This document shows, in pieces, positions 44,347 to 52,198 of a stretch of 52,198 nucleotides of DNA (position 1 is its first letter; each line of letters starts with the position of its first letter). The position numbers and the translations under genes are program-made. Under the pieces are notes generated by a model that saw only the letters and a program-made list of their open reading frames with translations, searched no databases and was not told where the DNA came from. This stretch comes from Acidobacteriota bacterium (GTDB lineage: Bacteria > Acidobacteriota > Terriglobia > Bryobacterales > Bryobacteraceae): NCBI GenBank assembly GCA_026393985.1, contig JAPKZB010000069.1, positions 1-52,198 on the forward strand, read 5' to 3'.

Positions 44347-47300
44347 TCAAAAACCAAGCCGCAAACCCACCTGCAGACTCCGGGCGCCCGCGTTCTCCTG
44401 CCCCTGCGTCGCCGTGATGCGGCCAAACTGGGCATTCGTAATATTCAACTGCGGATTGCCGAAATTCGGCGTATTACCCAGATTCGACGCCGCCCCCTCC
44501 AGTTGGACAAACACGCGCTCCGTGATCGCGATCTGCTTCTGGATCTTGGCCGAAAGAACCGCCGTACGCGGTCCAATCAGCGACCCGGGACCCACATAAC
44601 CAAAACGGCCGATCGCCCCGTTGTTCGGCAGGTTCACACCATTCACGCGGCCCGGCACGCTAAAGGCGGCACCATCGAACCACCGGTCCACCGTGCGCAC
44701 CCCACTCGCCAGATTCCCGTAGGAGGTGCCCGTGTAATCCGGCCGGTTGGTCGCTCTCGTGTTCAGCGCCGTCCCCGACGGATCCGTCACGTTGCCCGTC
44801 GTCGGCGTCAGGTACAGCCCCGTCTGCCACAGAAAAATACCCGAGATCTGCCAACCCTGCAGCAGCCGCTTGCTCACCGGGTTATCACCGGCCCACTTGC
44901 CAAACGGTAGCTCGTACGTCGCCGTCGTCATCGAACGGTGGCGCCGCGTTCCCGGCAGGTTCCCTTTGTCGAGCGCCAGATTGAAACGGTCGGTCGGGAC
45001 AGCCCCGTTCTCGCTCGCAAATCCGCCGCCGTTCGAACCCGTGGCGTTCGACGTACCATGCGCCCACACCCAGGAGGTCTGGAAAAACAGGCCGTTGCTG
45101 TACCTCTTGTTCAACTCGGCCGTACCCGAGTTGAAAAAGCTCTGGGTGTTCGGGTCCCGGCTGTAAACAATCTGCCAGTTCGGATAAGGGCGGCTCCCCG
45201 CCGCTGCCGCGTATCCAATCGTATTCGGGCGAACCTGGTTCAAATCCGGCGACGAGAACAGCTTGATCGCCTTCGAGCCCGTATAGCTCAACCGGACGCC
45301 AATCTGGTACGGCAACTCCCGCTCCAAGGTCAACGACCACTGCTGCGTGTACGGGTCCGGGCCGTCCCATTGGGTCGCCCGGCGGAAGTCCGGCCTGCCG
45401 CCCCCCGCCCCGAGACCGGAACGGAACGGACGAGGGAAGACCAGTTCGGGGACCCCGGCCGGCGTCAACGCATTCGGAAAAGTACGGACATCCGAAACGT
45501 GAATCCCGCTGATGGTGTAGAAAACGCTCCCCAGAATCGTCGACGTGAAGATGCCATAGCCGCCCCGGATCACGGTCTTATTCCCGAACGGACGCCAGGC
45601 AAAGCCAAAGCGCGGGGCGAAGTTGTTGTAATCCGTAAAGCGCAGACGCTCCGGCAGGCCGACATCTTTCGCCAGCAGCACCGGCGTGTTCCCAATCGAA
45701 GCCAGAAACGTCGGCGCCGTGAACTTCTTCGCCTCTTCGTTGGCCAGCACAATCCGCCCACCCGGAAACGCCCGGTCAAACTGCGTCGTCGTCAAGGCGT
45801 TGTCGTAGAACATGGGATGGATCTCGTATCGCACCCCGAAATTCACCGTCAACTTGGAGTTCACCTTGAAGTCGTCCTGCGCATAAAAACCGTAATGCAC
45901 CGTCACCCCATCGACGTCCCGACCCGTATTCGCCAGCACCGTCGCGTTCGGCACCCCGAGAAGATAGTCCGCCACGCCGTAGCCCGTGTACTGGCCATTA
46001 AAGCTGTACTCTCCCATATCATCGCCCGTCGTGAAACTCGTGATATCCGTCGTCCGGAGGCGGCGGATGTCGGCTCCAAACTTGTACGTATGACGCCCCT
46101 TGATCCACGTCAGATTGTCGGAAAATTGCAGGTTGCGGGACCGCGTCACCGATTCCCGGCCCTCCCCCGTGCTCGTGAAGCCGTTGATCTGAATGTTGGG
46201 AATCTGCGATCCCGCCGGCGGATCGTTGCGGATGCCTTGCATCCCCACCTGCTTCAGCAGCGCCGGACCGTCAAAGGTCTTGCCGTTGAGGCCAAAGGTG
46301 CTGATGGCATCCTGCGTCGCGAATCCACCCCGCACCTCATTCAGCAGGTTCGCCCGGATGATGTGATTCCAGGCGCCAACCACGTTCTTGGGGTTGGCCG
46401 AAGACACCGCGTCCCCCGTCGTGTCAAAGAAGGTCTTGGGCGCGGTGCGCGTGATCTCCTTCTGCGAATACCGCCCGAAAACACGGTGTTTTTCCGAAAA
46501 ATTGTGATCGACGCGCACGTCGTACTGATCGTTATCATTGGCCGAGCCTTTCAGCAGACTGTAGTTCGGCGCACTCACCACATCACCCGCACGCGTGGCA
46601 TTGGGGAACAGCGCATCGGCCAGTCCCTTCGACACCGGATTGATCCGCGAAGCCGGGATCAGATTGCCCGCAAAAGGCGCGTTCCCGTTGAACGGGTCGC
46701 GCAGCGCAACGTTAGTCAGACTCGAAAAGTTACCCCCCCGGAAGTTCGCCGTCGGCACCGTGGCGTTGATTACGCGCTGTGCCCGGTAACGCAGGCTCTC
46801 GAGAGCGCCGAAAAAAAAGGTCCGGTTCTTGACGATCGGACCCCCGCCGGCCACCCCGAAGTCGTTGGAAACCTTGAACGGCGTCCGGCTGGCAAAAAAG
46901 TCGCGGGCGTCAAACGCCCCATTCTGGTGATACCAGTACGCGCTCCCGCGGAACCGATTGGTCCCCGACTTCGACGTCACGGTAATGTCTCCCGCCTGGG
47001 CAAACTCGGCGTTATTGCTCGTCGACGACACCCGAACCTCATCCACCGTGTCCGCCGAAGGAAACATCTCCGTCAGCACCCCGTTCGAGCGCACGTTGAT
47101 GTTCGAAATCCCATCCACCGACGCCGTGGTCTGAAACGGCATTCCCCCGCCCACCGAGTAGTTACCGCTCGAGTCCGGCTGCACCCCGGGTGCCGTCGAG
47201 ATGATCGCGTAAAAAGTGTTCGTCGCGCCCGCCCGGTAGTTCACCGGAAGCTTGGTCAGCGCGTCGGCTGACTTGGAATCCATCACCGTAGCCATATCGG

Positions 47301-47676
47301 TTTGCACCACCTGATTCTGCGCTACGATCTGCACCTCTGTAACCACTTGACCAATCTCCAGCGAAAGGTCCACGCGCACCGTTTCCCGCGCCCGCAGAGC
47401 GATGCCCTTGGTCGTCGCCGGGCGGAAGCCCGCCTTCTCCACCAGAACCTCCCATTGCCCGGCATCCAGGTTGGCGAGCACGTACGTCCCCGACTCGTTC
47501 GTCGTCACTTTGCGCGATTCCCCGGTCGACGTCCGCGTGGCCTTCACGTCCGCCTTGGCCACCAGCGCGCCGCTCGTGTCTTTGATCAGCCCGCGAATCT
47601 CGCCAAACGTCGATTGTCCGGCCAGCGGCAGGACCGGCAACAAGAAAAGGAGGAGGGTAGAAGCAAGTCTTGACAT
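44347..47676 (-). CDS. Oar-like TonB-dependent receptor 1
   Basis: A 1109-residue outer-membrane receptor. The leader MSRLASTLLLFLLPVLPLAG is followed by a carboxypeptidase-regulatory-like domain (about 24-110: GEIRGLIKDTSGALVAKADV, SGTYVLANLDAGQWEVLVEKAGF), a plug (about 120-250: SVDGISNINV, VDEVRVSSTSNNAEFAQAG) and a barrel to the end (LQVGLRLGF). It should take up large substrates using TonB energy, which is inferred from the family. AGGGGAG abuts the ATG. A promoter is proposed just upstream. Confidence 0.93.
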   Translation of the reverse strand: MSRLASTLLLFLLPVLPLAGQSTFGEIRGLIKDTSGALVAKADVKATRTSTGESRKVTTNESGTYVLANLDAGQWEVLVEKAGFRPATTKGIALRARETVRVDLSLEIGQVVTEVQIVAQNQVVQTDMATVMDSKSADALTKLPVNYRAGATNTFYAIISTAPGVQPDSSGNYSVGGGMPFQTTASVDGISNINVRSNGVLTEMFPSADTVDEVRVSSTSNNAEFAQAGDITVTSKSGTNRFRGSAYWYHQNGAFDARDFFASRTPFKVSNDFGVAGGGPIVKNRTFFFGALESLRYRAQRVINATVPTANFRGGNFSSLTNVALRDPFNGNAPFAGNLIPASRINPVSKGLADALFPNATRAGDVVSAPNYSLLKGSANDNDQYDVRVDHNFSEKHRVFGRYSQKEITRTAPKTFFDTTGDAVSSANPKNVVGAWNHIIRANLLNEVRGGFATQDAISTFGLNGKTFDGPALLKQVGMQGIRNDPPAGSQIPNIQINGFTSTGEGRESVTRSRNLQFSDNLTWIKGRHTYKFGADIRRLRTTDITSFTTGDDMGEYSFNGQYTGYGVADYLLGVPNATVLANTGRDVDGVTVHYGFYAQDDFKVNSKLTVNFGVRYEIHPMFYDNALTTTQFDRAFPGGRIVLANEEAKKFTAPTFLASIGNTPVLLAKDVGLPERLRFTDYNNFAPRFGFAWRPFGNKTVIRGGYGIFTSTILGSVFYTISGIHVSDVRTFPNALTPAGVPELVFPRPFRSGLGAGGGRPDFRRATQWDGPDPYTQQWSLTLERELPYQIGVRLSYTGSKAIKLFSSPDLNQVRPNTIGYAAAAGSRPYPNWQIVYSRDPNTQSFFNSGTAELNKRYSNGLFFQTSWVWAHGTSNATGSNGGGFASENGAVPTDRFNLALDKGNLPGTRRHRSMTTATYELPFGKWAGDNPVSKRLLQGWQISGIFLWQTGLYLTPTTGNVTDPSGTALNTRATNRPDYTGTSYGNLASGVRTVDRWFDGAAFSVPGRVNGVNLPNNGAIGRFGYVGPGSLIGPRTAVLSAKIQKQIAITERVFVQLEGAASNLGNTPNFGNPQLNITNAQFGRITATQGQENAGARSLQVGLRLGF

Positions 47677-47700
47677 CTCCCCTGAAAATAGCCCGGCAAC

Positions 47701-47729
47701 ATTACACCGTCACCTCATTCAGAATACAA
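47701..47729 (-). promoter_or_regulatory. Promoter candidate for TonB receptor 1
   Basis: On the minus strand TTGTAT (complement of 47724-47729) and TGTAAT (complement of 47701-47706) are 17 bases apart. The -10 box matches consensus at five of six and the -35 at three of six. The start codon is 24 bases further on. Confidence 0.5.
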
Positions 47730-47903
47730 TTCCGTATCGAGGTCGTTTTCGGCGTCCCCTAACCGTCTCCCTACTCATCAGGCGAACCACCCTCAGGCCC
47801 ACCCAAGCCCTCCTCCACTGGCAGGGAGCGCCGGCAGAGCCAAAGCCGGGCACCCACAGCGCCCGCCTCCCGCAGTCAGCCGGGCGCTTCGCTATCCCAT
47901 GAA

Positions 47904-47939
47904 AAAAGGCCTTCACCCTGGTAAGGGCGAAGGCCTTTT
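47904..47939 (-). terminator. Intrinsic terminator after TonB receptor 2
   Basis: AAAAGGCCTTC-CCCT pairs with AGGG-GAAGGCCTTTT around GGTA, with one A/C mismatch. On the minus strand the stem is followed by a run of six T. It lies 24 bases after the stop of the minus-strand receptor gene at 47964, so it ends that transcript. Between it and the next receptor, 47730-47903 shows nothing I recognise. Confidence 0.85.
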
Positions 47940-47963
47940 GCTCTGTTTCAGCGGACTGAAGGT

Positions 47964-50900
47964 TTAAAAGAAGTACTTCAGGCCAAACTGGATATTCCGC
48001 GGTGACCCAATCTGGCCGGTGATCTGACCAAACGAGGCAGGAGCATTAATGTCACGTCCTGGGGGACCCCAGTTCACGAAGTTCAGGACGTTGAACATCT
48101 CCGCGCGGAACTCCAGGCGATGACGCTCCGTAAACCGGAACGTCTTGCCGATCGACGTATCCAGGTTGAAGAAGCCCGGCGCCCGTTCCGTGCCCACGCC
48201 GGACGAACCAAACTCGCCCAGGGCGGGAACGCCGTACGCGCAGCTGCCGTTGTCCACGCCCGCGGCGCAGAAATCGCTGGCCGTGAATACCTTGCCAAAC
48301 CAGCTATCCACGGTACGCGTTCCGGAGAAGTTCGCCGGACGGTAACGGTTTGCCCGCGCGTTGCCACGCGGCGACCGGCCGGAGTTCGTGTTCTGCTGGC
48401 TGGCAAACACCGTCACGGGGAAGCCGCCGCGGCGAGCCAGGTTGTAGTTGATGTTCCAGCCGCCCACGATCAGATCGGCCGCCTTGCTCAGCCCGGAGCC
48501 AAACTTCTGGCCCTTGCCGAACGGTAGATTGTAGATGCCGGCCGTCGTGAAGTTATGCCGCACGTCAAAGCACGCCGGGCCGTAATTGCCCCGGCGATTG
48601 TAAGCGTCCTGCCAGTAAGCGCCCTCCGCGTTCACGCCGCCGCAGCCGTAGTAGCCGAGACCGTCCGTGTTCGTCTTCGAGTAGGTGTACTGGAAGAGCA
48701 TCTCAAACCCACCGCTCAGGCGGCGGCGTCCGGAAACCTGCAACGCGTTATACCAGCTCGTGCCGCTCGACTCGGTCAACGCAATGTTGCCCACATTCGG
48801 CAGCACCCGCGCCAGCGGACGACGATCGTTGATCGGCGCCCAGGTGCTGTACGGCCCGGTGCCCGGCAGCGGGTTGTTCGCCTCGTGCGGAATCACCAGG
48901 TGCGTACCGCGCTGGCCCACGTAGGCGATGTTCACGCTGGTGGCCTTGTCAATCTCCCGCTCAATCGCGAAGTTGAACTGGTTGGTCATCTGCGGCCGCA
49001 GGTTCAGGTCCCACGCGCGACCCTGGTAGAACGGGGCGGCCGTGGGGGTAGACCGCGGACCGGTCAGGTCGCCGCGCGCGATCAGGTCGCCAAACCCGGT
49101 CGCAATGCGGCCCGGAGCGTTCACGTCATAAGTCACGTTGGACTCGATGAAAAACGGCGGATTCAGCGGAAGGCGCAGGTTGGCCCCGGTGCCTTCGAGG
49201 AAGTTCGAAAGCCGGTAGGCGGCGCGAACAACCGTCTTCTGATTGATCGTGTAGGCCAGGCCGAGATTCGGGTTGAACTGCTTCTTGTAGGCGTTGTAGA
49301 GCGCCCGGCCATACTGCGTCTTGCCCGGGTAGATCAGTTCGCCCGTAAAGGTGTTGATGTTCACCTGACGGTCTTCCTTCTCGTAGATCGGCGACGTGTA
49401 CTCCCAGCTCAGGCCGAAATTAAACGTCAGGCTACGCGTCACCTTCCAGCTATCCTGTACGAAGATGATGTTGCGCCATCCCAGGTGATTCCACGGCGGA
49501 GCCACCGCGCCGCGCCCCTTCGAAGCCAGCGTATCCAGCAGGAAGTCGCCAATCGTGAGCCCGGAGTAAGCGCCATTGTAGCCAAACGAGCCCAGCGCGC
49601 CGTTGTTGCCGGCGTAGTAGCGGGTTTGGAGGTTCCGCAGCAGATTCACCCCAAACTTCAGCACGTGCGCGCCGGCCTGGTAGGTGTTGTTGGACTGGAA
49701 TTGATACTTCTTGTCGCGCGTCGTCGCAATCGTCGCCGCCGCGCCCGCGCCGCTCAGCTGTTCGCCAATGCCGAAAGCGGAAAGGCCGGGGATCGGCTGG
49801 CCGCCGGGAATCCCGAACTTCTGGTTGCCATCGGCGCCAAGCTGCCCGGACCAATCCACGGTCCGATCGTCAATGCCGACGTTGCTGTAGGAGAAACGAT
49901 TATCCGAAACAAGCTGGGCGCTCCACGTGCGCGTCCAGTTGCCAACCGTCGACCACGTCGGACCCTGGTTGCCGCCGGTCATGAAAATGGGCAACGCCGC
50001 CTGCGAGCCGAAAGTGTCGTAGTAAGCGCGGGAATAGCGCCACATCACGTTGTCCTTCTCCGAAACCCGGTAGTCGAGCTTCGCATCACCCTGCTTGTTC
50101 GACAGGAAGTTGCGGGTGCCGCCAATGTAGTTGCTGCTCACCCCCAGGCTACCCGTGCCGGTGTTGTTCGCCAGCGGATAGAGCGACGGGTTGCTGAACA
50201 GGAACCGCGCCGTGTTGCTGAACCGCGAAACCGGAATCTGGTTGTTCGGAAACGGGGTGCGCGCCGTCAGGCTGGCGCCCGTCGCCGGGTCGCGAACCAC
50301 CTGGTTGGAGACCGTCAGAAACTGGCTCAGGTCGCCCGCGCGCCACGCCGCCGGGGCCACCGACGCCGTCGCCGGACCCGCAATGCGCCGCTCGGTCTGT
50401 TCGTAATCCACGAAGAAGAACATTTTGTTCTTCTGGATCGGGCCGCCAAACGTGCCCCCAAAAATGTTCTGCCGCAAGGCTTGTCTCTGCACCCGGTTGC
50501 GGTTGTTGAAAAACCCATTGGCGTCTAACTGCTCGTTGCGCAGGAACTCAAAGGCGTTCCCGTGAAACTCATTGGTGCCGGACTTGATCGACATCACTAC
50601 GCTCGCGCCGCCCACGTTGCCGAATTCGGCGCCGGCGTTGCCGGTAACGACTTTGACTTCCTCGAGGGCATCGACGCTGGGCTGATAACCAATCTGGTTA
50701 TCTACCGACTGATTAATGTCCACGCCATCGAGCAGGAAGTTGTTGGTCTGTTCGCGGTTGCCGTTCACCTGCGGCCGCGACCCGGAGCCCTGGAAGCGGG
50801 CGGCGGTGTTCATCGCGCCGGGCGAGGTAGAAACCGCCCCGGGAATCAGTAGGGTGAGCGAAGCAAAGTTCCGGCCGTTCAGCGGAATGCTGGTGAGCTT

Positions 50901-51326
50901 GCTGGAGCTCAGGGTATCGCCGGTGGCCTGGGTTTCGGTCTGCAGGATCGGACCCACATCGGTGACTTCCACAGTTTGGCTGATGTCGCCGAGTTCGAGC
51001 TTGGCGTCGATACGCGCCACCTGGTTGGCTTCGAGTTTAAACGGACCAATCACCGATTTCTTAAAGCCCTTGGCCTCGAAGGAGATTGAGTAGTTGCCAA
51101 TGCGGAGGAACGGGAAGGTGTATATGCCTTCGTTATTGGCGGTGAGGGTGGTACGAACCCCGGTATCCGTGTTGGTTGCCGAGACCGCCCCTCCGGCGAC
51201 AATAGCGCCCGAAGGATCAGTAATCGTACCGGTAATGGAGCCCGTGATCGTCTGCGCGTTGGACCAAGTTGCACAAGCGGCTAGATAAAAGACTCCGAGA
51301 CTAAAGCGATGATTCACTATTCGCAT
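47964..51326 (-). CDS. Oar-like TonB-dependent receptor 2
   Basis: A 1120-residue receptor of the same build as its neighbour but clearly diverged. The leader MRIVNHRFSLGVFYLAACATW is followed by the carboxypeptidase-regulatory domain (TGTITDPSGAIVAGGAV, EGIYTFPFLRIGNYSISFEA), the plug (LLDGVDINQSVDNQIGYQPS, VKVVTGNAGAEFGNVGG) and a barrel ending NIQFGLKYFF. The ATG at 51326 has AGAGGT seven bases upstream, a clear choice over the longer frame. A strong terminator follows the gene. Confidence 0.93.
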   Translation of the reverse strand: MRIVNHRFSLGVFYLAACATWSNAQTITGSITGTITDPSGAIVAGGAVSATNTDTGVRTTLTANNEGIYTFPFLRIGNYSISFEAKGFKKSVIGPFKLEANQVARIDAKLELGDISQTVEVTDVGPILQTETQATGDTLSSSKLTSIPLNGRNFASLTLLIPGAVSTSPGAMNTAARFQGSGSRPQVNGNREQTNNFLLDGVDINQSVDNQIGYQPSVDALEEVKVVTGNAGAEFGNVGGASVVMSIKSGTNEFHGNAFEFLRNEQLDANGFFNNRNRVQRQALRQNIFGGTFGGPIQKNKMFFFVDYEQTERRIAGPATASVAPAAWRAGDLSQFLTVSNQVVRDPATGASLTARTPFPNNQIPVSRFSNTARFLFSNPSLYPLANNTGTGSLGVSSNYIGGTRNFLSNKQGDAKLDYRVSEKDNVMWRYSRAYYDTFGSQAALPIFMTGGNQGPTWSTVGNWTRTWSAQLVSDNRFSYSNVGIDDRTVDWSGQLGADGNQKFGIPGGQPIPGLSAFGIGEQLSGAGAAATIATTRDKKYQFQSNNTYQAGAHVLKFGVNLLRNLQTRYYAGNNGALGSFGYNGAYSGLTIGDFLLDTLASKGRGAVAPPWNHLGWRNIIFVQDSWKVTRSLTFNFGLSWEYTSPIYEKEDRQVNINTFTGELIYPGKTQYGRALYNAYKKQFNPNLGLAYTINQKTVVRAAYRLSNFLEGTGANLRLPLNPPFFIESNVTYDVNAPGRIATGFGDLIARGDLTGPRSTPTAAPFYQGRAWDLNLRPQMTNQFNFAIEREIDKATSVNIAYVGQRGTHLVIPHEANNPLPGTGPYSTWAPINDRRPLARVLPNVGNIALTESSGTSWYNALQVSGRRRLSGGFEMLFQYTYSKTNTDGLGYYGCGGVNAEGAYWQDAYNRRGNYGPACFDVRHNFTTAGIYNLPFGKGQKFGSGLSKAADLIVGGWNINYNLARRGGFPVTVFASQQNTNSGRSPRGNARANRYRPANFSGTRTVDSWFGKVFTASDFCAAGVDNGSCAYGVPALGEFGSSGVGTERAPGFFNLDTSIGKTFRFTERHRLEFRAEMFNVLNFVNWGPPGRDINAPASFGQITGQIGSPRNIQFGLKYFF

Positions 51327-51346
51327 GAGAATACCTCTTGATTCCG

Positions 51347-51375
51347 ATGATAACCCAAACGAATAAAGGTGTTCA
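51347..51375 (-). promoter_or_regulatory. Promoter candidate for TonB receptor 2
   Basis: On the minus strand TGAACA (complement of 51370-51375) and TATCAT (complement of 51347-51352) are 17 bases apart, four and five of six matching consensus. The start codon is 20 bases on, leaving a short leader with AGAGGT. Confidence 0.55.
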
Positions 51376-52072
51376 GCAGTCTGGACGAAACGACCTCCCG
51401 GAGGCCCCCGAATCCATTCCAACCGGCGGTCTGCAAAAATCGTCCGGTTCCGGACATCCTGCCACCATAGCCGTCACCATAGCCTCGGTCTTTCGCACCA
51501 GAAAACATCTCACGGCCCGTTCCTCCCTCGTCCTCCGGGATTTTCCATCAGCAACCACCATCCCTCCGCTCCGACGGCTCCGGACAAATCGCCCGCCATC
51601 GGTCACCGGCGGATTCATTGCCCCTCAACTGCTGACGAGCAGGCCTTACCCCTCCACGAATATACATGGCTATACATGGCCGAACGTGGCGGCTGCCAGT
51701 GCCGCGCGACCGGACTCAGCCCGACCGTGATGCAGCGCCGCCTCGCGAACTTGCCTCAGAAGATTCGTCGGGTGACTGCATGGCAGAACGGTGCAACAGG
51801 CCATCGGCCCCGCTGAGGCCACCAAAGTCCGCGCCGGGAAACCTCATCGGCAGGGGCGTGGCCGGGTCCACCGCAAGATGGTTTCGCCGGCGTACAGCGT
51901 TCTCCTTAATCGGCTGTAAATCACTGATCCGCTTTACTTTTGCATTCGTCGCAAATGTGCCTTCTTTCCGATAAACGTCTGTGGTTAAAGTCGGGGCGCC
52001 CTGCTGAAGTTAATTGATTCCGAAAATGTTTCCGCGTAAAGTGGAGTTTGGGTATGGCGCTAGTGGTCTGCT
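51376..52072. other. Gene-poor stretch beside the transposase
   Basis: About 700 bases with no frame I can support on either strand; the short frames have no family pattern and mixed codon use. It holds an exact 10-base tandem repeat (TATACATGGC twice, 51661-51680). Base composition falls to A/T-richer from about 51900. It looks like decayed sequence left by mobile elements and shows no tRNA. Confidence 0.55.
51661..51680. repeat. Exact 10-base tandem repeat
   Basis: TATACATGGC occurs twice in direct succession, in a non-coding stretch. It may be replication slippage or an old target duplication; no element lies between the copies. Confidence 0.7.
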
Positions 52073-52198
52073 TCAAACAGTCTGTCGTTTATTCAGCGTA
52101 CTCTGCGCCCGCATGACTTTGGCCAGGATATCCTGAGCTTTCGCCGTCCAGATGAAGGGCTTGGGCTCTGCGTTGTGGTGGTCGACGTATTCATCGAG
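52073..52198 (-). CDS. IS630-family transposase, C-terminal end (cut by window edge)
   Basis: The minus strand reads 41 residues to TGA 52075-52073, starting LDEYVDHHNAEPKPFIWTAK and continuing AQDILAKVMRAQ. The HHNxxPKPFxWTAxAxxIL pattern is the usual C-terminus of IS630-type DDE transposases. The frame runs off the window, so intactness cannot be judged. The terminal repeat expected outside the gene (about 52000-52072) was not identified. Confidence 0.85.
   Translation of the reverse strand, partial: LDEYVDHHNAEPKPFIWTAKAQDILAKVMRAQSTLNKRQTV
52073..52198 (-). mobile_element. End of an IS630-type insertion sequence
   Basis: Inferred from the transposase tail, which reaches the window edge. 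The left boundary is uncertain: IS630 elements insert at TA, and several TA steps lie between 52000 and 52072, but no inverted repeat could be matched because the other end is outside. Confidence 0.6.

Noticed and set aside
44938-47271. Plus-strand open frame of 777 codons opposite TonB receptor 1.
   Set aside because: Arg-rich antisense shadow; the receptor motifs on the minus strand are complete.
51666-51974. Open frame of 102 codons in the gene-poor stretch.
   Set aside because: No family pattern, no ribosome site, and codon use unlike the real genes.

Overview
The window is GC-rich bacterial chromosome carrying about 44 protein genes packed nearly end to end. Several traits point to an acidobacterium of the Bryobacterales/Solibacter type: two very large Oar-like TonB-dependent receptors with N-terminal carboxypeptidase-regulatory domains, an S8 peptidase ending in WGDS hexapeptide repeats, many secreted hydrolases with twin-arginine-like leaders (ThuA, sulfatase, enolase-superfamily), a Ser/Thr kinase with a PEGA domain, and an IS630-type transposase tail at the right edge. 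This assignment rests on gene content only. No rRNA, tRNA or CRISPR was seen.

Layout. 1-364: the 3' end of an unrecognised gene and a decayed duplicate of it. 365-1228: ThuA-like protein. 10562 down to 1235 (minus strand): a compact seven-gene run, tsaD, alpha/beta hydrolase, mrp, tilS, ftsH, gph-like HAD phosphatase and a secreted amidohydrolase, mostly with overlapping or touching ends. queA and a PrxQ/BCP peroxiredoxin run divergently from tsaD, and the tsaD and queA start codons abut. smc (minus) follows, then an SUMF1-alpha/beta hydrolase fusion (plus), then a minus run of ABC exporter, metallophosphoesterase and DUF418 protein. 22-27 kb: small membrane and secreted proteins and a cyclic-di-GMP group (membrane HD-GYP/GAF/GGDEF protein, receiver-less sigma-54 activator, PilZ protein), then an outer-membrane barrel. 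31.1 down to 27.6 kb: ftsY, ribD, ribE, a P450-type [3Fe-4S] ferredoxin and a methyltransferase. 31.2-35.6 kb (plus): PEGA kinase, dciA-like gene, gatC, gatA, sodA. 35.6-44.1 kb: alternating single genes (DHOD-like, M20 peptidase, sulfatase, S8 peptidase, TetR/SDR pair, enolase-superfamily). 44.3-51.3 kb: two TonB receptors. 51.3-52.07 kb is gene-poor and leads into the transposase.

How the genes work together. Housekeeping functions dominate: tRNA decoding (tsaD, tilS, queA, gatCA), membrane proteolysis and targeting (ftsH, ftsY), chromosome maintenance (smc, probably dciA), riboflavin synthesis and oxidative defence. Interspersed are exported degradative enzymes and receptors suited to complex organic matter. 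The most interesting signals are the c-di-GMP group, an in-frame internal deletion in the DHOD-like protein, repeated leaderless-looking promoters, decayed duplications of gene 3' ends at two places, three convergent pairs that share a 4-base stop overlap, and a strand-wide C bias of the plus strand that changes along the window. No single feature looks like a wholly new system.
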